64,000 bases of DNA from Cryptomeria japonica (GCF_030272615.1 NC_081410.1:288051957-288115956); one strand, 5' to 3'. Shown: positions 22,141 to 37,833, counted from the first letter of the stretch. Notes: generated from the letters alone by a model not told the origin. Numbers and translations are program-made.

Positions 22141-25100
22141 ATGGCACCAAAAAGGGAGTTAACAGGGAAAGTAAATTACCAGGATATGAATATTTGTGAT
22201 GATTTTCTGGAACAACTAACTATGTCTACCAATGTCGGGGCCAAGGCTAAAGAATTGGTACCAAAGAACCCTCATTTAAGAATTGGGGATGGCCTATATG
22301 AAAAGGGTAATTGGTTAAGGGATCCACAAATAGGGATGTCAGGTTTAGGATTGTTAAAAGTAGATTTTGGTCAGAGACATTCCCTTGCCCCTTTAAATAG
22401 CATATGGGAATTGGATGTGGGGAAGCTTATAGTCCCTGGTGTATTCATGGATGTAGATTTGTTGACTCTGATTGCACAAAATTATGACCCTATAGCTAGA
22501 TGTATCAGGAATGTGAAAGGATCAGCCCTGATTGAAATTAAAGATGATGAATTCAGAAGTGTGTTTAAGCTTAGTGAGGCTTCAAATTTGTTAGAGCCTA
22601 TTGATTTTGAATCACTGGCCCAAGTTTATGATGCACAAAGGGATCACCTTAGGAGTAGCCCATTGAAAGAGTTCTTTGTTAAAATAGGAGGGTTAACAGT
22701 TGTAGGCCCCAGTACAATGGAACCCTTCTCCCTGAATCTGTTTACTCTAAGAGCTAAGGGTATGTATTGGGCACTCTGTCAGATTTTTGGAGAAGATGCT
22801 GAGAAAAACATGCCAACCCATTACATGTTGATGAATGCATAGATTCTAAACCCCTCTCTGGCAATAACATTTGATTATGTGCCATACCTCACTGATGCAA
22901 TTCATGCAAGGCTAGTAGGGATAAAAAATGGTAAGGTGGACAGACCGTTTGGATGGTATTCTCTTCTAATGCACATGTTTTTGTTCAAGGGTGCTGATTA
23001 TTTTGCAAAAGAAATGGATTTGGTCAAGGTGAAAGATAAGGAAGAGATGCTTGTTCAACTTTGGAGTACTATTTTATCCTAGGATAGAGAGGATGCTAGG
23101 TATCTAAAGTTTGATAGATGCTTTGCATCTAAGATTAGGATTATTTTATGCACAGAAAACCCTAGGATTCCTAAGGCTCTCTTGGAATTCCTCAGGCCCA
23201 AGGAGTTTGCAGAAGGTATTAAGATTGTTCATAATTGGGGAGATATGTATTTGTACCCTGTTTCTACAGTTTCTAGAGTATATGGTTTCAAAGGAACTCC
23301 ATATTTATTGCCTTATCAAGTCCCACTGAAGATAGGAATTATTGAAGTCTTAAGGCAAATTGGAGGTGTACAAGAGGCAGAGCTGACAAATAGGGGTAAA
23401 GGGACCATTTTCCCAACTATTACCATGGCACATCACTTTGTGATCACTAAAGGTGGCTGGAAGTATTTTGAAGAATTCTTTAAACCATATAGATTGTCAA
23501 CTGTCGTTTCAAGATTTACAGACCTTGAAGACTTTTTCAATGGCATGTTTAGGAAGAGAGTAGTTTGTAAAGGTAGGCCTCACCAATTTTAGTTCCCTGA
23601 AGATATAATTAGGAATGAATTCAATTTGGATGAGCAAGAACTAAGGAAAGAGAAGTGGGTTGCATATAAAAGGGCTCTTGACTTCATTCATCAGTTCGAT
23701 AGCAGTTATGACCCTCTCTCTAGTTTCAATCCCTTTGAGGAAAAACTAAAATTCTTAATTCTTTATTTTGAAGACCTCATGCAAACTTTGAAAGAAAAAA
23801 GGGAGGCTATAATGAGAAATGATCCTGACAGGGTTAAATTGGTTCTAGCTAAGGCTGCTTTTGCTAAGGCTATCCCACCAGGTGATTATGTCATGCATAA
23901 TAAATCAAAATACACTGTGATGATGCCAGTGACTAGCGAGCCTTCTAATTCAAGAGGGAAAAGAGAAATTGAAGATGTCATTGACATCCAAGATTCCCCT
24001 AAAAGGAAAAGAGTGGGAAAGGAAGTGAAAACCAATGAGCCTTTGTATTGTCCATCTCAATCCCCCATCCACATAGGAGATGAGTAGGCGGTGGTTGAGC
24101 AGTTGTTACAGTTAGGGAGTCTCGGGGAGATTGCCTATACATATGAGGAGACACAAGAGGGGATGCCAAAAGAGCCACCTTGTGCTGAAATGAACTTGAC
24201 TAATGGTGAGCTCAAAGGTGAAGAGTCAAACCTTACTGTCAAGCAAGCCAGTGAGGAGTTCCTGGCTGATAGTAACTTTTTTACAACAGGGGCCTTCATG
24301 AAATTTGTATGGAAGCAAAACATGGAACAATTTAAAGCCAAATTTGAACAAAGGGAGAGTGAGTAGCCTCGCAGAGATGTAACTCAGGTGGAGGAAGAGG
24401 TGAAACAAGAAATGATTGAAGAGTTCAAGATCATTACTCTTGAAAAAGGAAGAGAGATGGTATCAAAAGCTGGTCTTTTAATCCTCCCTGAGTGGGATAT
24501 AGTTGATGCTCTAGTACTTGAATTAGTCAGGAAGGAAACTAAACCCATGGAAGGAGTGACCTTCAGCAGAGATAATGCTAGTTATGTGGTCACTAAAGAA
24601 GGATGAAAATAAAAGAAGGAAAGATGTATCAGATTCTAGTATCCTAGGAGGCATGATTGTAAAAAGAGTCCAAGATACAGGGGTGGTGGAAGCTACAAGC
24701 ACAGTCTTGGAAACTGCAAAGTTCAATGTAGCAGTGGCAGAAAAAGAGGCAAAAGAAAAGGCTAATCTCCAATTGAAATTGGAAACAATCTTAAAGGCTT
24801 GCAATGAGGCCAAAGAAGGAGTAGCCAACAAAGACAATATTATTGCTAGACTTCAGGGTCAGTTGGCAGGTCAACACCATCCAGGTGAATCCTCTACTCT
24901 TATGATAGCCTCTTCTCCAGCAAGACCTCCACTCATGAGCCCTATCATAGAATATCCCCCTTCTCCTATGCCTTCTGGTTTCCAGTCAGCTGAAACTGTT
25001 CAACATGAGTTAGAAAAGTTGAAATAGGCTCAAGCCTTGTTTGCAAGCAGATATGAGGAAAAGGTAAAAGCCACAATTTTAAAGTTTGCTAATTCAGTTA

Positions 25101-25857
25101 GGCTCCCTATCGTTCACATTTCTATGAAGAGAATTTTGAATATTTTGATCAAATTAAGAGAGGATGAAACCACCTTGGAACCAATTCTTAATAAGTGGAT
25201 GCCTAGAGGTACGAAGTTAGAGCTCATGTGTTCATCCCATGCAGATGCAGAGGCAAATGACAATCTCAGGTCCACTAGTGAATTCATAAAAGAAATGAAT
25301 ATACTCTCAGAAGAAAGGGCAGATGTAAAAAGAAAGGCCCAACTATATAGAAAGGAATATTTTGATCACAAGTATGAGATGTTTCCAAGGGGTTTTGTTG
25401 GTCCAACTCAGTTAAAAGAGGAGAAAGCATGGTTGGAAGAGCTGGACCATAACTTGTCCAAAAGGGTAAATGAAATCATTAATACTGATGACATGTCCTT
25501 ATTTGTCAAGACAATTGAGGAAATTGAAAAGGTAAAATCACATTATGGTTTCATAGAAACAGAGATTGGGCAGTTGATAGTCACTTGGAAAAGGCTAGAA
25601 GGAATGAAGAAGAAGATTGTTAGCTTTTCTTGGCCAAATGAATGAAGAAGAAGATTGTTATCTTTTCTTGGCCGAATGATGACATGTTCCAGGAATGGAA
25701 GGATAAATATGCTGGACAAAAAGAAGAAGTTCCCAAACAGTTAGAAGATGTTGTAGTGGGACAACAAGTTGAAGAGGTCGTTGATACCGAAAAGGACTTA
25801 TACATTTTTCTTGGAGAACATTGTGATTTGCAACAAACTTTTCTTAAGTTTGTCTGA
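22141..25857 (+). pseudogene. Long unknown gene, about 1,240 codons, decayed
   Basis: From ATG 22141 one frame runs to about 24604 with only a few in-frame stops (about 22840, 23080, 23590, 24085, 24364, 24604), shifts by one frame near 24575-24600, and continues to 25645. There a 38-bp tandem duplication shifts it again to 25857. The first ~480 residues look globular, with regularly spaced hydrophobic and aromatic residues. Next come a charged linker with a basic KRKR cluster near 24010, an acidic region, a Lys/Glu-rich coiled-coil segment (about 24600-24860), a Pro/Ser-rich patch (about 24910-24990) and a second coiled-coil region (25037-25857). No polymerase, protease, transposase or zinc-knuckle motif is visible. 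The layout (globular domain followed by coiled coils) recalls plant mobile domain-like and gag-like transposon proteins, but no family can be named. Stops are mainly TAG/TGA, compatible with cytosine deamination. Confidence 0.6.
25603..25678 (+). repeat. 38-bp tandem duplication inside the unknown gene
   Basis: Two copies (25603-25640 and 25641-25678) differ at two positions. Because 38 is not a multiple of three, the duplication moves the reading frame, which explains the break between the frame ending at 25645 and that continuing to 25857. Confidence 0.85.
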
Positions 25858-28800
25858 AGCTTGTATGCATCCATGATGTTATAAATGGATACCAGGACTA
25901 TTAGGAAGAGGATCACAAGAATTTTGGTAAAGAACCTTTGGTAAAATATATCTACATTAAGATACATTGGAGTTATCTGTCAACTTAGTTATCACAACGG
26001 AAGGCTCAAAACAATCCTAAGGAGTTTCCTAACGTGATTACATAATCTTACCTAACTCAACTTGCGTCTTTAGACCCATTAATCTGGATATCTTAATTAC
26101 GAGATAAAGCATAGTTCTTAATTACATATGTGTTCAATGGGTTGTCATCTTATAATTTTAGGAAGTGTCCAATTGCTTTGGTTGATGAGGAGACCATCGA
26201 GAGGTTAATTACTCAAAGCACTTTAATTCATAATTTCATTAGGAGGTCTCCAAATGGGTTCAAGCGTTTTAAATATAACAAAGTTCATTCATTAGAGTTC
26301 TAAAAAAAAATAACCATCCGCACTTGACAGCATCCTTTAATGCTATAAATCTGCTTAATGAGATTCATTCGTTAGGGTTAAACTACGTTTAATATAACGA
26401 GGATTCCTTCATTTGATCTTAAAATATTCACCCACATTTGATACCTCTTTTAAAATATTAAACAGTATGGTTAATAAGATAAATTTGTTTCTTTCGGATT
26501 AAACTTCCATGAGTAGAGTGAGGTCTCTTCATTTGTTATCATGCGTAGCCAACTAATGAGTTGAAGTTCTTTTATGAAAGGTAAAATATGAGTAGCCATA
26601 GGATTCATTTGAAGTTTTAATAATGCAAGTAAATGGGCTAATTTTTCATTAAGATGGATCTGCATTAGAACACACGAGAGCATCCTTCAATTTAAAGAAT
26701 CGTTAACTAGATGACATTCGTCATTTCAAGATTAGAGAGATAAGATCATAATGACGTCCTTCTATCAGGTTTAAAATACAATTATCTTTTTGCATATCTC
26801 TTTTTTTTTTCTTTTGTTAGATGACAGTAATATGCGAGAGATACTTTTACTAGGGTTTAATGTATAAACAACAATTCAATTACTTTTCCATTTTAGATTA
26901 ATTTTAGCAATCATGAGGGATTCCTTTTATAAGAGATTAAAAATATGGACATCTAATTGAGTTCACCCAATTATAAAATAAATCTGGTGAGGATTATTGA
27001 TTATATTTACAACATAAATTACTAAGTGTATTCATCCAATATACAAACTTAAATTACCTAATTGAGTCCACACGATTATCATCTTACTCTGGTGAGGAAT
27101 ATAGTTAAGGTTAAAGCGTGAAATAACTTAACAAATCATCCAATGCAATGAAGCATAATTAACATGGCGTGAATTCAATTCACTAAGGTAAAAGGATAGA
27201 TGTTGATATGATGTTCTACCTTTTAATCTCAATCTGGGAATTGTGACATAAGTTTTAACTTTGTTTTCCCTTTTACATTCAATCCATTAACATACTTATT
27301 AACAAATTAATCCAATGAAGTAATTCTAACTAGATTTCTTCCACTATTACAGTTTAAATTAACATTATCAAATTACTTTTTCCACAACTTTAACTTCAAT
27401 ATTTAAATACTTTGCCATATTCATAATTCACAACGTTTTAAGAATTTAAATAACTTCATTTATCCAGATGTTTAATGTTATGCACTTAGATTTGAATTCA
27501 TTAAATTTCCACCATACACTTATGCAAAAATACAACCATTCATGATAATTTAAAAACATAAAACAATGCACGCTATAAACATCGCATGACACAGAATATG
27601 ATCTCGGAGTTCACCCCGGATGGGCTACATCTCCGGGTCTGCTCAACTGCAAGACCCTTTTGGTATTTAATATAGTTAAGGTTACATATTTACATGTCTT
27701 TACAATCTTGCCTTTTTGGCGATCACAACCATACTGCAAATGACCATTTCAGTCAGTAAAAACAACTCTACAAGTTTTCCAACTAAGTTCACATAAATGT
27801 AATCTTTTCTCATTCGGGTATTTTACTTAATCCTTAGATACACATCACTGACATCGTTGGTCTAGAACTGAACTCTAGTACCCCCCCAACAATTTAGAAA
27901 TTTCCTTGCATATATATAAAACAAGTATATGTAAATCCTCAATTTATATCTAACCGATTAAAATTATCGTCTGAACACTAAGGGGTATTTCACGGGATAT
28001 ATATTCATTACGAAGGGACCAAGAAGCCACATATAGATAATATTTTATGTTGATATAAGAAATTCCTAAGATATCATTTATTAAATCTCCACATTTACCC
28101 ATAGTTTATGATTAGTAATTATCAAAGCCCGTTATATAAATCAGAAGGAGGCAGAAAACATATGCCTCTATAAGAGTTTTCAAATTTTCAATATTCTAAA
28201 TTCCCTATATTAATTACTACTCAGCTTAAATAACATTAATTAAACAAGGAATAAAAAAAAGTCTAAATTTAGATAATAAAAAAGAAACTCCATATAAAAC
28301 CAACATGATTTCTTTCCCCCTTTTTCTTTTTTTTTATTTATTTATTAAATATATCCTGAATTTATTATTTTATTGTTTCTTTCTTTTAAAACAATTAAAA
28401 AAAAATAATAAAAAAAAAACTAATTAATAAACAAAAGTTTTCTTTTTTTTTTTTTAAAATGGCATATTGAAGACTGGGGTTACCCACGTGGAATACCACG
28501 TGGGCCCCCTTGGTAGCCACGCTACCATTGGTAGCGCTGCTACCATTGGTAGCGCTGCTACCAACTGGTAGCAGGCCGCTACCCTTGGTAGCGCTGCTAC
28601 CAGCTGGTAGCAGTAGCTACCATGGTAGCAATGCCTCCTCCCAGCGATGGGGGGGGCATAAAACAGCTTTTTTTTTATATATTTATTATTTTTATTTTGT
28701 TTTATTTTATTTTCAAAACAATCACTGGTAAAATTACAGTACCAGATCCAAAAAATTTTTCCATTGCAGACCCAGACCAAAACTGCCTGAGTGCAGTCCA

Positions 28801-30605
28801 CAATCTGCCAAATGAATATATATAGATATATTTTTTTAAAACAAAAGAACAATATAAGTAAGTAATACAACAAAATGTATGATTATCTCACCAAAAAACA
28901 CAGTCTGAAAACACAAATTTGAAGTATTTTCCAGCAACCCCAATTTTTGAAAAAAAACAAACACACTCACAGCCATTCCTCCCTTCCTTTTTTTTCTTTT
29001 CTCTCTTTTTCATTCTCAGAATATTATGGATTTCAAAGGAGGGCAAAATAGAAGAGTCTTTGAAGAATAACTAAGCCTTCAACCAACTGAAAACTAAATC
29101 TTAATAAACACTCATGGGTAGCAATCCTCTCTATTTTTCCAGCATTTCATGGAGGACATAACAACAAACAAAAGGGTAGATTAAAATTTCTTACCTCCAA
29201 ACGCTTTCCAGGAAGAGATTTTGATGAAGATGAGCTCCCAAATCAGCTGCTCTCATTCCTCATTCCTCCCCAAAATCCCCCAATCTCCCTTGCAAGAACC
29301 ATGTTTTTCCCAAAAAAAAGACCCAAGGCCCAGAAGCCCCCAAAATGCTTACAAAACAAGATTAAAAAGAAAACCCTAATTTTTGCCCTAATTTCAATTT
29401 CGAAATTAGGTATTTATTTTTAAAATAAAATGATTGAAAGTCCCAAATGGAAGTCATTCATTACCATTATTTATTAATCTTATATGTTTTCCCCTATTAA
29501 AATTAAAATGCTTCTTTTACTTATTGAGTTTTTAAATTTTGATTTCTTAAAATCGATTTAGGCCTACATTTATATTTTGGGACTACTTACCGGGTAAGGC
29601 GTTTTGATTAAATTTTAATTTTCTAAAAATCAATCTTTTTATACTATATCAACTATACAAATAAAAAGGAAATAATTTCGTTTAAATAATAATAATTTAT
29701 CCCTTTTCTTCCAAAATGCGAAAATGAGTAATTTATTTCTATCTCCCAAACGACTTTAAAAATTTTCCCTTCTAAAATGCATAATTTATTAAAATCGTAG
29801 TTATTAAAATTAATTATTAAATTAACTCGCTATAACTTAATAAAGCAACATTTTTAAATAAATGACTAATCTAATGCAAGAGTCTTGTTTATTCAAATTT
29901 CTCAACTACAAATGCATAAAAGTTACAAATGCGTAAATGAGCACACTAACCCCAGTTAAATACCTTAAGCTTGCTACAATAACAATTTAAAGCAATCTCT
30001 TAAATTAGTGATTAATCATATAAAAGAAACTACCTATTTAAATTCCTATATCACTATTGCGTACGCCTACTCATTAATTTTGAATTTAATACTTAGGATA
30101 ACAAACCTCACTTACCTCGCGCAAGGCACGCAAATAGAGGAAGTCCTCCAAATCTCTCGACACGCATCCCATTGAAAGCAAGCTCCACGAATCCACGCAC
30201 GATGCTCACCTAACCATGGCTAAGGCAAGACAAGAGTTATATGACCACCAACTCCGAATTCTAAAGATGAAAGAGCATACTCAACCTTGCAAATTCCAAA
30301 GGAGATAAACCTTGCCCTAAGCGGTGTTGTACCTGCAATCTCCTGCACCCATGAATTCATACAAGCACGCATATACATATACATATTCAATAAAGGCGTT
30401 AGCTCAAGATTTATCTCAAGGGTTAGGAAACAACTACATTTACACGAAAATCGATGCAAAAGCACAATAATAAGTATGCACAATTTATTTATATTATCTA
30501 AACTACACATTGCATATCGGTTAATCTACCATTCTAGAATGCCACAAAGGAAGTCAATCAAGGTTAAACGGGTTTTGAAAGTCTGACTAGGGTATGGGCA
30601 TTACA
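25858..30605 (-). repeat. AT-rich probable giant LTR, minus strand (left end undefined)
   Basis: No coding frame. At 30605 the minus strand reads TGTAATGCCCATACCC, a typical LTR start, preceded by a purine-rich AAGATCAAGGAAAT. Its beginning resembles that of the 4.3-kb solo LTR at 47992, both with GCCC and then a TCAG/TCAGTC-type word. Around 29200-29420 the minus strand has a promoter/leader-like block with a TATA-like ATAAATACC and a GAGGTAAG donor-like site. A GC-rich hairpin array lies at 28510. The left border was not found; it may lie near 25900-26000. Confidence 0.4.
28510..28635. repeat. GC-rich hairpin array, 18-21-bp units
   Basis: Six full units and a partial one. Each is a near-perfect inverted repeat of the form TGGTAGC-loop-GCTACCA, starting at 28510, 28528, 28546, 28564, 28585, 28603 and 28623. 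Three units are the identical 18-mer TTGGTAGCGCTGCTACCA. The array sits in very AT-rich DNA, next to a CCCACGTGG...CCACGTGGG palindrome at about 28481-28502. Confidence 0.85.
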
Positions 30606-33476
<2,871 letters not shown>

Positions 33477-33720
33477 TATATGCGCTAAAACTATAAATGT
33501 GTTATTTTGATATGTATATGTGATGTTTCTTAATGCAAACATGTTGCTTAATATTGTAAATGCGATGTATGAACTTGTATATGCGTTATTTCATAATATA
33601 TGTGTCATTCTATTCTGTGTATGCGATTTTGCATTGGGTGAATGCAATGTTCAAACATGTAAATGTGTTGTTAGTTTGGGTATATGCATTGCACTGTGTA
33701 GTGTATGCATTGAACTGCCC
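33477..33720 (+). repeat. Degenerate 21-bp minisatellite, 12 units
   Basis: Units begin TATATGCG, TAAATGCG, TGTATGCA and similar at 33477, 33498, 33515, 33536, 33557, 33578, 33599, 33618, 33639, 33660, 33681 and 33702. Ten of the eleven full steps are 19-21 bp. A 95-codon open frame over the block results from the 21-bp (seven-codon) periodicity, not from a gene. Confidence 0.85.
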
Positions 33721-36133
33721 AAATTTGATGTTAAAGCCAGTTTTACTCATTTTGTCTTGTTTTTCCGATTGAATTTTTATGCCAAAGGCTTGTTTAGGGT
33801 CTGTTGATGTTTTCCAAATTGGTCCTTGAACAGATTTTATATATTTCAATGGTTTAATGCTTATTTATCTTTCTATTCTTGTTCTTAATAAGTTTGTACT
33901 CTCTTCCATGTTGATGAGCCATGTTTGAGAGGTGAGGTATTGTTGTTTTTGGAACCAACAACTAAGTAGGCCTTGTTGTAGCTTTGTCTTCATATTCATG
34001 GAAGATTTGGATGGCCTTGTTGTGGCCCTTGTTATATTTGAAGGCCAAGCGACTCATTTTGTATTACATGTTTCTATGACCATTTATATGATCAAGAGTA
34101 TGTATGGTTGTAATTAGCTTCTTATGGATGTTTATGTTTTCAGATTTTCATGATTATCAGCCTCTTGTTGAGATTTTATTTGGATCCATGTAAGGTGGAG
34201 TGGGCTTCCTTGTGATGATTAGGGTCACGAGAGATAGGCTTGCATGAGGTTCTTTGTAAGGATGCATGAAGTCTAGACCTCTAGGGCGCATTGGAAGTTT
34301 ACCATGTAAACAAGTGATAACATAATAATAAATTAATGGGTTGGGTAAATAATTCAATAAACAAGATAATAAATATTTGAGCCCCATGACTTCATCCTAG
34401 GGAGGATGTTTTAGGATAATCTTGGGAAGGCCACTATGGTGGTAAGTCAATCTCCCTTGATCTCTCATAGGCTAAGATAGCTCCACATGTCCATTAGTCT
34501 TTTGCCTTATGTTATAGTATATGTTATATTAGAGGATGGCATGTGATGGCACTCCACTACGTCATGTGTCCCCTTGTTGATTTGTGGATATGCCATGTGG
34601 ATTTGCATTTATGACTTGATGCTTTGTAAGCCTCTGGGAGTTTCGTCTTGTGATTGTTTGTGGTTGGTTCCAGCTTGAGAGTCCTTGTATTGTTTAGTCT
34701 CTTTGATTGTTAGGTGTCTACTTAGGTCTAGAGTGTCTGTTGGGACCTTGTGTCATCTCCTAATGTAGGGGGTGGTTCCTATGGTTCCACATGGTCGGGT
34801 GGTTGGTGTTTTTCAAACATTGAGATATTCTTATGGAATCTTCATGCGTGGATGCAAATTATTCTCAATATTGAAGCTTATGGATGTTTCTTGTAGAAGA
34901 TTTATGTAATGGATATCTTGGATTTATGTAATGTATTGTTATGTGGAAGAAGTAGATGAATCATGTATTAGGAAGGAACAATGCTCATGATGTATCATTC
35001 ATGTAATTGTAATTGTAATTGTATTGTAGTTGGTAACTTAGGATTATGACATGATTTGTAATAATGACTATGAGATGTATGGAGATGATCTTGTATAATT
35101 AAAGTAAATGATTTTCATGTACTTAGATGTTTTTAGTGGAATGGATTCATATGAAGAGTTATTGTATTGTTTAAATTTCATGGTTATCAATTAGGATGTA
35201 GATTAATGTGTAATAGAACCTTGAGTAAATGGAATGAATATAATGTACGAATATTGGTTGATTAATAATATCATGTTTAGTTGATAATTCCATTTATGTG
35301 ATTGCATTGGATGTTGTGGAGTATGCATAACACATAAAATGATTAAACTAAAGAAAGGCATTAGGATTCTTGTGTTATGCATTTGGAAATTATTTTAAAG
35401 AATCGATCGTGCTAGGAATATGGATGCATGTGTAGTGTGGATAAGATAGATATTGAAATTGGATTATGTTTGTGTGTGTGAAAAGTGGAATAATAATTTC
35501 TATCTGCAAGACACAACACCTCAATTAAGTCATTACATGTATGGTTAGATAGATATAAGCATGAATAATAAAACAAATACAAATCAACCAATTGCCTTCT
35601 AAAAGATGCGAGTATAAGATTGCTCTCAGATTTTTATAAGCAATACCCGTGACTAGACTACACCAAGATGAAGGATTTAATCTATATGAGCATGATATTA
35701 AGCTAAAATGGATGCAAGATGGATGAATAATTCAAGCAATAATGAATTCAAGCAATATGGATTCAAGCAATATGGATAAAACTAAATATGCAAATAATCA
35801 AAAAGCAAGCACAATATATTCGATGACTCCAGAGAAAAATCAGCATAATAATAATAAATCTCCAAGCGTGTTCTCAAAAATCTTTGGGGTAAATTGGATG
35901 AGAGATGAAGGCTGAAATTATAGAGAATTACAAGAGAGGTGATGAAAAAGCTCAATTTAGGATTAATTAAAAATAATTGAGAAATCAGTTTCAGTTAACC
36001 TTGAGATAGATTCCAATTATAGTTTAATTGAAATGCATTTAGATAAGAAGTTCAAGTTGCATTGGAAATAATATTAAATTAATTCCATGAATTTATGATA
36101 AAAATAGATAATTCTTTTATTTATTCAAGAAAA
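33721..36133. other. Non-coding stretch, no recognised gene
   Basis: AT-rich, with no family motif in any frame. It probably consists of old LTR and interior fragments. Confidence 0.4.
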
Positions 36134-36747
36134 GATTCTTTTCAATGCAACTGAACTTCTTTTTCTGAAAAGCTTTGAGTTCCAATTTAAGAATGATCAA
36201 TAAATCAATTAATTGTTTTTCTAATTTCAAGTTCTAAATTTAGAAAAAGATTCTTTTCAATGCAACTGAACTTCTTTTTCTGAAAAGCTTTGAGTTCCAA
36301 TTTTAGAATGATCAATAAATCAATTAATTGTTTTTCTAATTTCAAGTTCTAAATTTAGAAAAAGAAATAATATCTCAAGTTTGATTTATCTCTCAAATCA
36401 ATTCTTTTATTTTATTTTCAATTCAACTCTTGCTTTGTAATTAATCCCTCTTTTGTAATAAATTAATTCCTTTGTTTGCATGATTAATGACAAATTTATT
36501 AATTAATTAAATATGCAAGGATATTTAATAAATTAAAATAGGATAATTGATTAAAAAATGATATTCTTGGAATGATTCAATTAAATAAATATTTAATTAA
36601 TATTGAGCAATTGACTTGCCATGTGATATTTGATAATTAAAGAATTAATAATGTGCTCAAAGTTGATTTAATTGCCTTTGGTTAAGACCTTGGTAATGTT
36701 GTCGAGATTAGGGCCCATGATTTAGATGACCAATTTTAGGGTATTAC
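35500..36747 (-). repeat. 3' LTR of a minus-strand element (outer end approximate)
   Basis: On the minus strand the LTR starts TGTAATACCCTAAAATTGG at 36747, directly after a purine tract (AAAGAGGGGAAAA, 36748-36760). Its AT-rich first part with ATTTAATTAAATATT words resembles those of the LTRs ending at 31826 and 41422, suggesting one superfamily. The outer end near 35500 is a guess from the length of the related solo LTR (1.29 kb). Confidence 0.5.
36134..36363. repeat. 115-bp tandem duplication
   Basis: Two adjacent copies (about 36134-36248 and 36249-36363) that differ at only one or two positions, inside the LTR-like sequence ending at 36747. Confidence 0.9.
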
Positions 36748-36760
36748 ATTTTCCCCTCTT
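36748..36760 (-). promoter_or_regulatory. Polypurine tract
   Basis: On the minus strand, AAAGAGGGGAAAA lies immediately before the LTR start at 36747. It indicates that the element on its right (36748-40105) is oriented on the minus strand. Confidence 0.6.
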
Positions 36761-36819
36761 TGAATTAATGTGCGCGTAGCGCGTTGGTTCAAAGAATATG
36801 TGATGTCTAGGAGATGCCA

Positions 36820-37380
36820 GTTCTGAACTTGATTGATCATGAACCAGATAAAGAGCAAGGTGTTTAGCTTGATTTGAAGTGATGAAGCTGAACATAGTCT
36901 GATTAAAGTGAAACCGATCCCAAACTTGATTGAACTAGGAACGATAGAGAGCAAAGATACCAAACTTGAACTTGATTGATCAAGAAGCGGATCTTACTGA
37001 TCTAGAACTTGATTGAACTTAGACACAATGAGCAAAGATAAAATCGATCTTGAACTTTATTGATCAAGACATGATGGGCGAGGATAAACTGTCCAGCTTG
37101 ATTTGATGCGATGAAACTGAACACTTGCTTAAATTGAGCGTGTGATCGAAGATACTCTTTAAACTTTTCATTGAGTTTAAACAAATAATCAACTTGATGA
37201 AAAGTGATGAAACTGATTAATGTTAAGAGATTAATTTAGAAAAAGACAAATATCAGCTTGATATGAAGTGATGAAACTGATATTCCCCTAGCGATTGATT
37301 CGATTCAGATGATCGAGAGATCTCAACTTGATATGAAGCGATAAAGATGAGATTCCCCTTAGCAATAAGAATTTGATTTT
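36820..37380 (+). repeat. Diffuse repeat of CTTGAT-containing units
   Basis: GCTTGATTTGAAGTGATGAA-like units occur at about 36869, 37097, 37190, 37254 and 37324, interspersed with GAACTTGATTGATCAAG-like units near 36831, 36920, 36973, 37008 and 37051. Irregular spacing, no coding sense. Confidence 0.55.
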
Positions 37381-37823
37381 CTTTAGTTGAAAATATTTTT
37401 GCTCGACTTTGAAGATGTGAGGTTATGAGGTCACGAGTATGCCCCCTTGAGAGAGAAATCAAAAGATAGCGAGGTTACATGATTATTATAGGCAATTTTC
37501 AGTGATGATAATTATTTGAGCACAAATGATTCAAAAGAATAATTGAAAATTTGGCGTTGATTGATAAGAAATTGAGTGCAAAGTTGATTTGTATAATAAA
37601 AATTGAATTGAGAGTCAGCGTTGATTGATGAGAAATTGAGCGCAATTAGAAGAAAGAATGAGCATTTGATGAAAAGTGCTAAGTGGTCCAAATTTTGTGA
37701 AATTGACTAGCAAAATGATCTCAATTTTTTATTTTGATCCCAAAAATGGAATCAAAATGGGCAAATTAGCTAAGGGTACAATTTTCATGTCCATCGAAGC
37801 AACTTGAAAAATTAGGGTTTTGG

Positions 37824-37833
37824 CTATATAAGG
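37824..37833 (+). promoter_or_regulatory. TATA box of the antisense PMD gene
   Basis: CTATATAAGG, 72 bases upstream of the likely start codon at 37905. The spacing fits a plant TATA box with a short 5' leader. Confidence 0.6.

Noticed and set aside
28510-28635. Regularly spaced repeats resembling a CRISPR array
   Set aside because: Units are contiguous hairpins with no unique spacers, in plant nuclear DNA with no cas genes.
28454-28873. 139-codon minus-strand frame over the hairpin array
   Set aside because: Its length comes from the 18-bp (six-codon) repeat; no start context or motif.
33520-33807. 95-codon frame with Cys-rich periodic sequence
   Set aside because: It follows from the 21-bp minisatellite; periodic composition, not a secreted peptide gene.
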